From: a virus
IMG/VR virus record: IMGVR_UViG_3300042906_001465
Span: 1 to 27,037 of that record
DNA length: 27,037 bases
Direction: 5' to 3' (one strand)
In this document: piece by piece, positions 24,701 to 27,037 of the stretch
Layout: each line of letters begins with the position of its first letter
Position numbering within the stretch: the first letter of the stretch is position 1
The notes under the pieces: generated by a model
What the model was told of the DNA's origin: nothing
The model's database searches: none
What the model saw: the letters and a program-made list of their open reading frames with translations, nothing else
Program-made: the position numbers and the translations under genes

Positions 24701-27037
24701 TGAATTCATTACCACTAAACACATTAAGAGAAAAATATAAATTAGTTGATACTCAAAATAACACAACACAAGAACTAAATTACATAATATCAACACTTAA
24801 AAAATATGGGGCAATTCATAAATTACCATATGCTTGGATAGTAAAATATGGTTCCATTTGGCATCGTTACAAAACATTTGTAAATGAGGGTATTGACTTT
24901 ATTGGAGATATTTGGAAAGACTTTGATTACCTAGAAAATTACGATCCTGAAACTTTAGACCCCACTAAAAAATATATCTTTAGTGCTAATTCAACTAACT
25001 ATGAAGTGGTTTTACAAGAAAACATTACCACACCAATAGGACCTACTACCTTTAAAAAAACCCTCATCAATACTGGTTTTTATCCAAAACTTATAGATGA
25101 CTTTGGATTTTTCTACCAAGGTCTAAGAGTATTTGATGTTTCACCACAATTACAAGGAAGTTGTGCAATTATAAACGACACACAGTTAGAAATCTTTTCC
25201 ATAAATGCTAATTATATAGTGCCAGGTGTTACAATATCAGGTTCCAGTTTACAAAACGGAACTAAAATTGTTAGTCAAGTCTCAGGAACAACAGGAGGAA
25301 TTGGTAGATATAATATAAATCCCGCTCAAACTCCTCCAGGAAACACGATTGTTTTGAATCAATATGGACCTACTTTTCAATTTTTAGTATTGAATCAACC
25401 TACGGTTGGATATACATCTTTAGAAATACAAGACGCAATTGATAAAAATGAGTTGAATGTGATAAAAGATTCAAATGGAGTAATAAATAAACCAAATGGT
25501 TTTGACTCCGGAGATATCAATAGATCACTCAATTTGTCACCATGGTCATTATATTTAACTACAACCGATAAAACTGGTATTTTCCCACTTCCATCTTTTG
25601 GTTCACAAGTAAATCAAACTTTGGATGAGTGTTTTAACAGTGCTGGAGGACTAAGTGTTGAGGTGTTGAATAACAAGGCAATGTATAACGGATCGGTTAG
25701 ATCTTTTTGGAAATCACCAAACTATGGATATTTTGATAACTCGAAAGTATTGTTGAATCAACCAGACCAATACAACAAAAAAATAAATGTTGAATCACAA
25801 ACACAAGAAAATTTCTCTATAAGAGGATTGGGTAACTATGATGAAATTAGTGAACTGTTTTCGGCTTTTGATAAAAACACATTAGATCTTTTAGAACAAG
25901 AGTTTCTAAATTTTAGTAAGTCTGTCTATGATTACGAAACAACAGTCAATGAAACGGAAATTAATGAAACTTTTGAGGAAACAAGTTACAAAAATTTTCA
26001 GGGTCTTATGAGACTTATGATGAAAATCTCAAAGCCAAACGTTACACAACAGAATACTTTAGTGTCTGAGATTCAAAACGCACAAATAGAAAACTTTAAA
26101 ATTTATATGAATGGTTTTATGAATTATGAAGTTGTATTAAAGTACGGTAACCCATCACAATTTGATAAAAGACTCTTTTACACTTTTTCCAATAAATTCA
26201 TTCAGGACCCAATTTTCTATAAAGGATACAAAGAAGGTTCACCAAATGCATTACCTGGATCTACTCCTCCTATAACTTTGGTACAATCCAAAACTGCTTA
26301 CCCAGATGTTTGGAAGTCACTTGAAACGTATGTTGGTTTTTCTGAAATCCCTGAACTTGTGTATAAAAGTTCGGGTTCTTACATTACTGATTTTTTTATT
26401 GATTTAGATGTTGAATTTACGGAAAAAAACATAGAAACTTTTGCACCAATCATTAAAATGTATGCGACGCAAAAGTTGAAAAAACCAACCATAACAAGAT
26501 CCGAATTTTATGGTTTGATGAATGATTACTTGAATCAGAATGAAACTTTTATTGATGTTATTTTAGATACAGAATTACCATCACTTAGAAAAGCACTACC
26601 AAATACAGAATTATCAACCTCACAAAGCACATTCAAATCTGATTTATTTGGGGAAGTTACAAGATATGAATTGTATGATTCATTCAAGGCGATTAACGAT
26701 AGATATATTTCTGGAAGGGATTATAAAAATAAAACTTTATTTGAAGATGTAATTTTAGTAGACCGGGCTAGTAGAGACGTTGGTCAAAAAATATTTGCAG
26801 ACATTTTCAAGGTAAAAGACCTTATCCAGGATGCAAATTATGGTCTTCACATGTTAGATATTATAAATTCTATTTTGGTCGAAAATAATTTTACTTATTT
26901 TACACTACCGGCTTACGCTAACTTTTACAACGTTAGAGATGTTTCCAGAAATGCAAATCCTAGACCCGAAGGCACTCTTGAATTTGCAAATTCCTTGTTT
27001 GGAACTCACATGACGGTTGATTATAGAGATACCACCG
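21757..27037 (+). CDS. Giant baseplate-type structural protein, 3' truncated by window edge
   Basis: An open frame of 1760 complete codons runs from ATG at 21757 (MVDNAENILVEFDYQNISVI) to the window end without a stop. The start lies inside the last codons of the LysM-like gene (11-base overlap). Residues about 120-245 contain NISYGTDFLPVIDITLEDVK, then SPYAAFFQFPYPLFHLTMKG, then YLGKAVRLPLMMKKFSSSFD, then FRVQLTFHTYKYAEL. This aromatic beta domain resembles hub- or wedge-type baseplate domains. A helical, charged region follows (about 285-400), then long beta stretches with no motif that I can name. There is no signal peptide, membrane segment or enzymatic motif in the part seen. Context after tape measure, the 1709-residue protein and LysM-like protein argues for baseplate. 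The exact T4 counterpart is not recognised. Confidence 0.75.
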   Translation, partial: MVDNAENILVEFDYQNISVIDPNKVIDDQGKVQERLIKQENLVYYVNLECNVTPRTKLAIGAPADDNIRTISVGKINFLNPGFDTFLKNTYTDEITGKNTLQGKGVNQKKIDITRNPNKAGDFFVNQTLLSDGQPGAVDNGLLGMVQVNISYGTDFLPVIDITLEDVKGRALFEGGNQSPYAAFFQFPYPLFHLTMKGYLGKAVRLPLMMKKFSSSFDVSSNNFRVQLTFHTYKYAELSSVLWGYMEAAPLMFQRQFTQTTQNSNSQQGQNAEVTTTNTYLGYEKMKELYREYKTKGLIDENFPEITITELKIRLDRFINNIVETYKKTNVDVLNDLDNYQNDLLEYEQQVFTFLDQSWAKKYLNQTQFYIDKKGNAIYQLKEEWQSPQKKQEAIQALNTIVTRYNESLKNNKTLGQGQPLYIPIKINIDTFKSKSNIPDLNIAKTFYQLNQKELPTDVLTQADFEVKLKERFYKTDRFQFEGLSEFEYFNDTIKILNQKYVAARQKKEEEITVSLKSQLSDTNTGIGFLPTMRNILAVFFAQGEAFLRLLDDVHYNAWNIRDNKYRKAAVFGLNTSVKSIDDKQDLSQEETPIYPWPQVIIESLSNEGEEKFELAYPGDPVLAGGLKAYVPEIWPEVNFVEEFIRAFTQRATLPKPPTSLNNSSVRPNRMSFNAVEFPIGNQVFFNTEEVKFLYEIYERLELASYYSLMSRDGAKLYNLSSYIAESELLNIIQGLGSNSPLLTSKLKNYNLNSTNYLGFLRHISNTGQGEAWQNFIRGYFNTPYIKNDINTTSELFASSFLNQPKSQPNVDIKDSSQIKQYFAVDNVIEPFTIVDIYPTTNLKWDQTYLANGSGLTNAQNVFFTSKVLNYDIENKQIVNFDDTNNENKILPISNYNYINKIYDQTLVLNKLSNFYKTRTIKDQFITEGNVFYGNYNGGVNANQTTSILNTPYFVNAIQKGVYNFRYSQDSSPYKAAAYLFLNSLPLNTLREKYKLVDTQNNTTQELNYIISTLKKYGAIHKLPYAWIVKYGSIWHRYKTFVNEGIDFIGDIWKDFDYLENYDPETLDPTKKYIFSANSTNYEVVLQENITTPIGPTTFKKTLINTGFYPKLIDDFGFFYQGLRVFDVSPQLQGSCAIINDTQLEIFSINANYIVPGVTISGSSLQNGTKIVSQVSGTTGGIGRYNINPAQTPPGNTIVLNQYGPTFQFLVLNQPTVGYTSLEIQDAIDKNELNVIKDSNGVINKPNGFDSGDINRSLNLSPWSLYLTTTDKTGIFPLPSFGSQVNQTLDECFNSAGGLSVEVLNNKAMYNGSVRSFWKSPNYGYFDNSKVLLNQPDQYNKKINVESQTQENFSIRGLGNYDEISELFSAFDKNTLDLLEQEFLNFSKSVYDYETTVNETEINETFEETSYKNFQGLMRLMMKISKPNVTQQNTLVSEIQNAQIENFKIYMNGFMNYEVVLKYGNPSQFDKRLFYTFSNKFIQDPIFYKGYKEGSPNALPGSTPPITLVQSKTAYPDVWKSLETYVGFSEIPELVYKSSGSYITDFFIDLDVEFTEKNIETFAPIIKMYATQKLKKPTITRSEFYGLMNDYLNQNETFIDVILDTELPSLRKALPNTELSTSQSTFKSDLFGEVTRYELYDSFKAINDRYISGRDYKNKTLFEDVILVDRASRDVGQKIFADIFKVKDLIQDANYGLHMLDIINSILVENNFTYFTLPAYANFYNVRDVSRNANPRPEGTLEFANSLFGTHMTVDYRDTT

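Noticed and set aside
1-27037. tRNA genes, CRISPR arrays and insertion sequences
   Set aside because: I saw no cloverleaf with a TTC-containing arm, no regularly spaced repeats, and no transposase or terminal repeats in the short intergenic gaps.

Overview
The window looks like part of the genome of a large tailed phage with a contractile tail (T4-like superfamily, myovirus morphology). It carries a family B DNA polymerase, a tail sheath, a tail tube of T4 gp19 length, a gp26-like baseplate protein, a tape measure and several baseplate proteins. The sequence is very AT-rich. Starts are mostly preceded by A-rich leaders rather than Shine-Dalgarno sequences, a habit of Bacteroidota and their phages. 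One baseplate protein contains an OmpA-like stretch of the variant common in Bacteroidota. A Bacteroidota (flavobacterium-like) host is therefore my inference, not something shown directly. No tRNA, rRNA, CRISPR array or insertion sequence is visible.

Layout. Positions 2-1093 (+) hold the 3' part of the DNA polymerase gene. A minus-strand block follows (1132-6119). Read in its own direction it holds an SNF2-type helicase, a small acidic unknown protein, a metalloprotease-superoxide dismutase fusion, a gp13-like neck protein, and a small unknown protein coupled to it by an ATGA overlap. A divergent promoter region at about 6120-6178 leads into the plus-strand morphogenesis genes: a gp14-like candidate, a conserved unknown, and a gp15-like candidate. 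A tiny antisense ribbon-helix-helix gene (8168-8332) comes next. After it are a greatly enlarged tail sheath (8451-11795), an unknown cargo-like gene, the tail tube, a gp26-like protein with a frameshifted C-terminal extension, the tape measure, a 1709-residue baseplate protein, a LysM-like gp53-type protein, and a reading frame of at least 1760 codons that runs off the right edge. There is no gene-free stretch longer than about 300 bases.

How they work together. The plus-strand genes make the neck, sheath, tube, tube ruler and baseplate of a contractile tail. The gp26-like locus between tube and tape measure sits where many tailed phages encode frameshifted tail-assembly chaperones. Most transcription units start just after a TATTTAT(A/C) motif 4-38 bases before the ATG, and several end in clear hairpins, so many of them look like separate small units.

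The best candidates for something new are (1) the single-chain HExxH metalloprotease plus Mn-type superoxide dismutase, (2) the possible +1 frameshift at a T6-C slippery site, (3) the shared promoter motif, which is the reverse complement of the T4 late box, and (4) the antisense ribbon-helix-helix gene with a two-copy 11-bp repeat just upstream.
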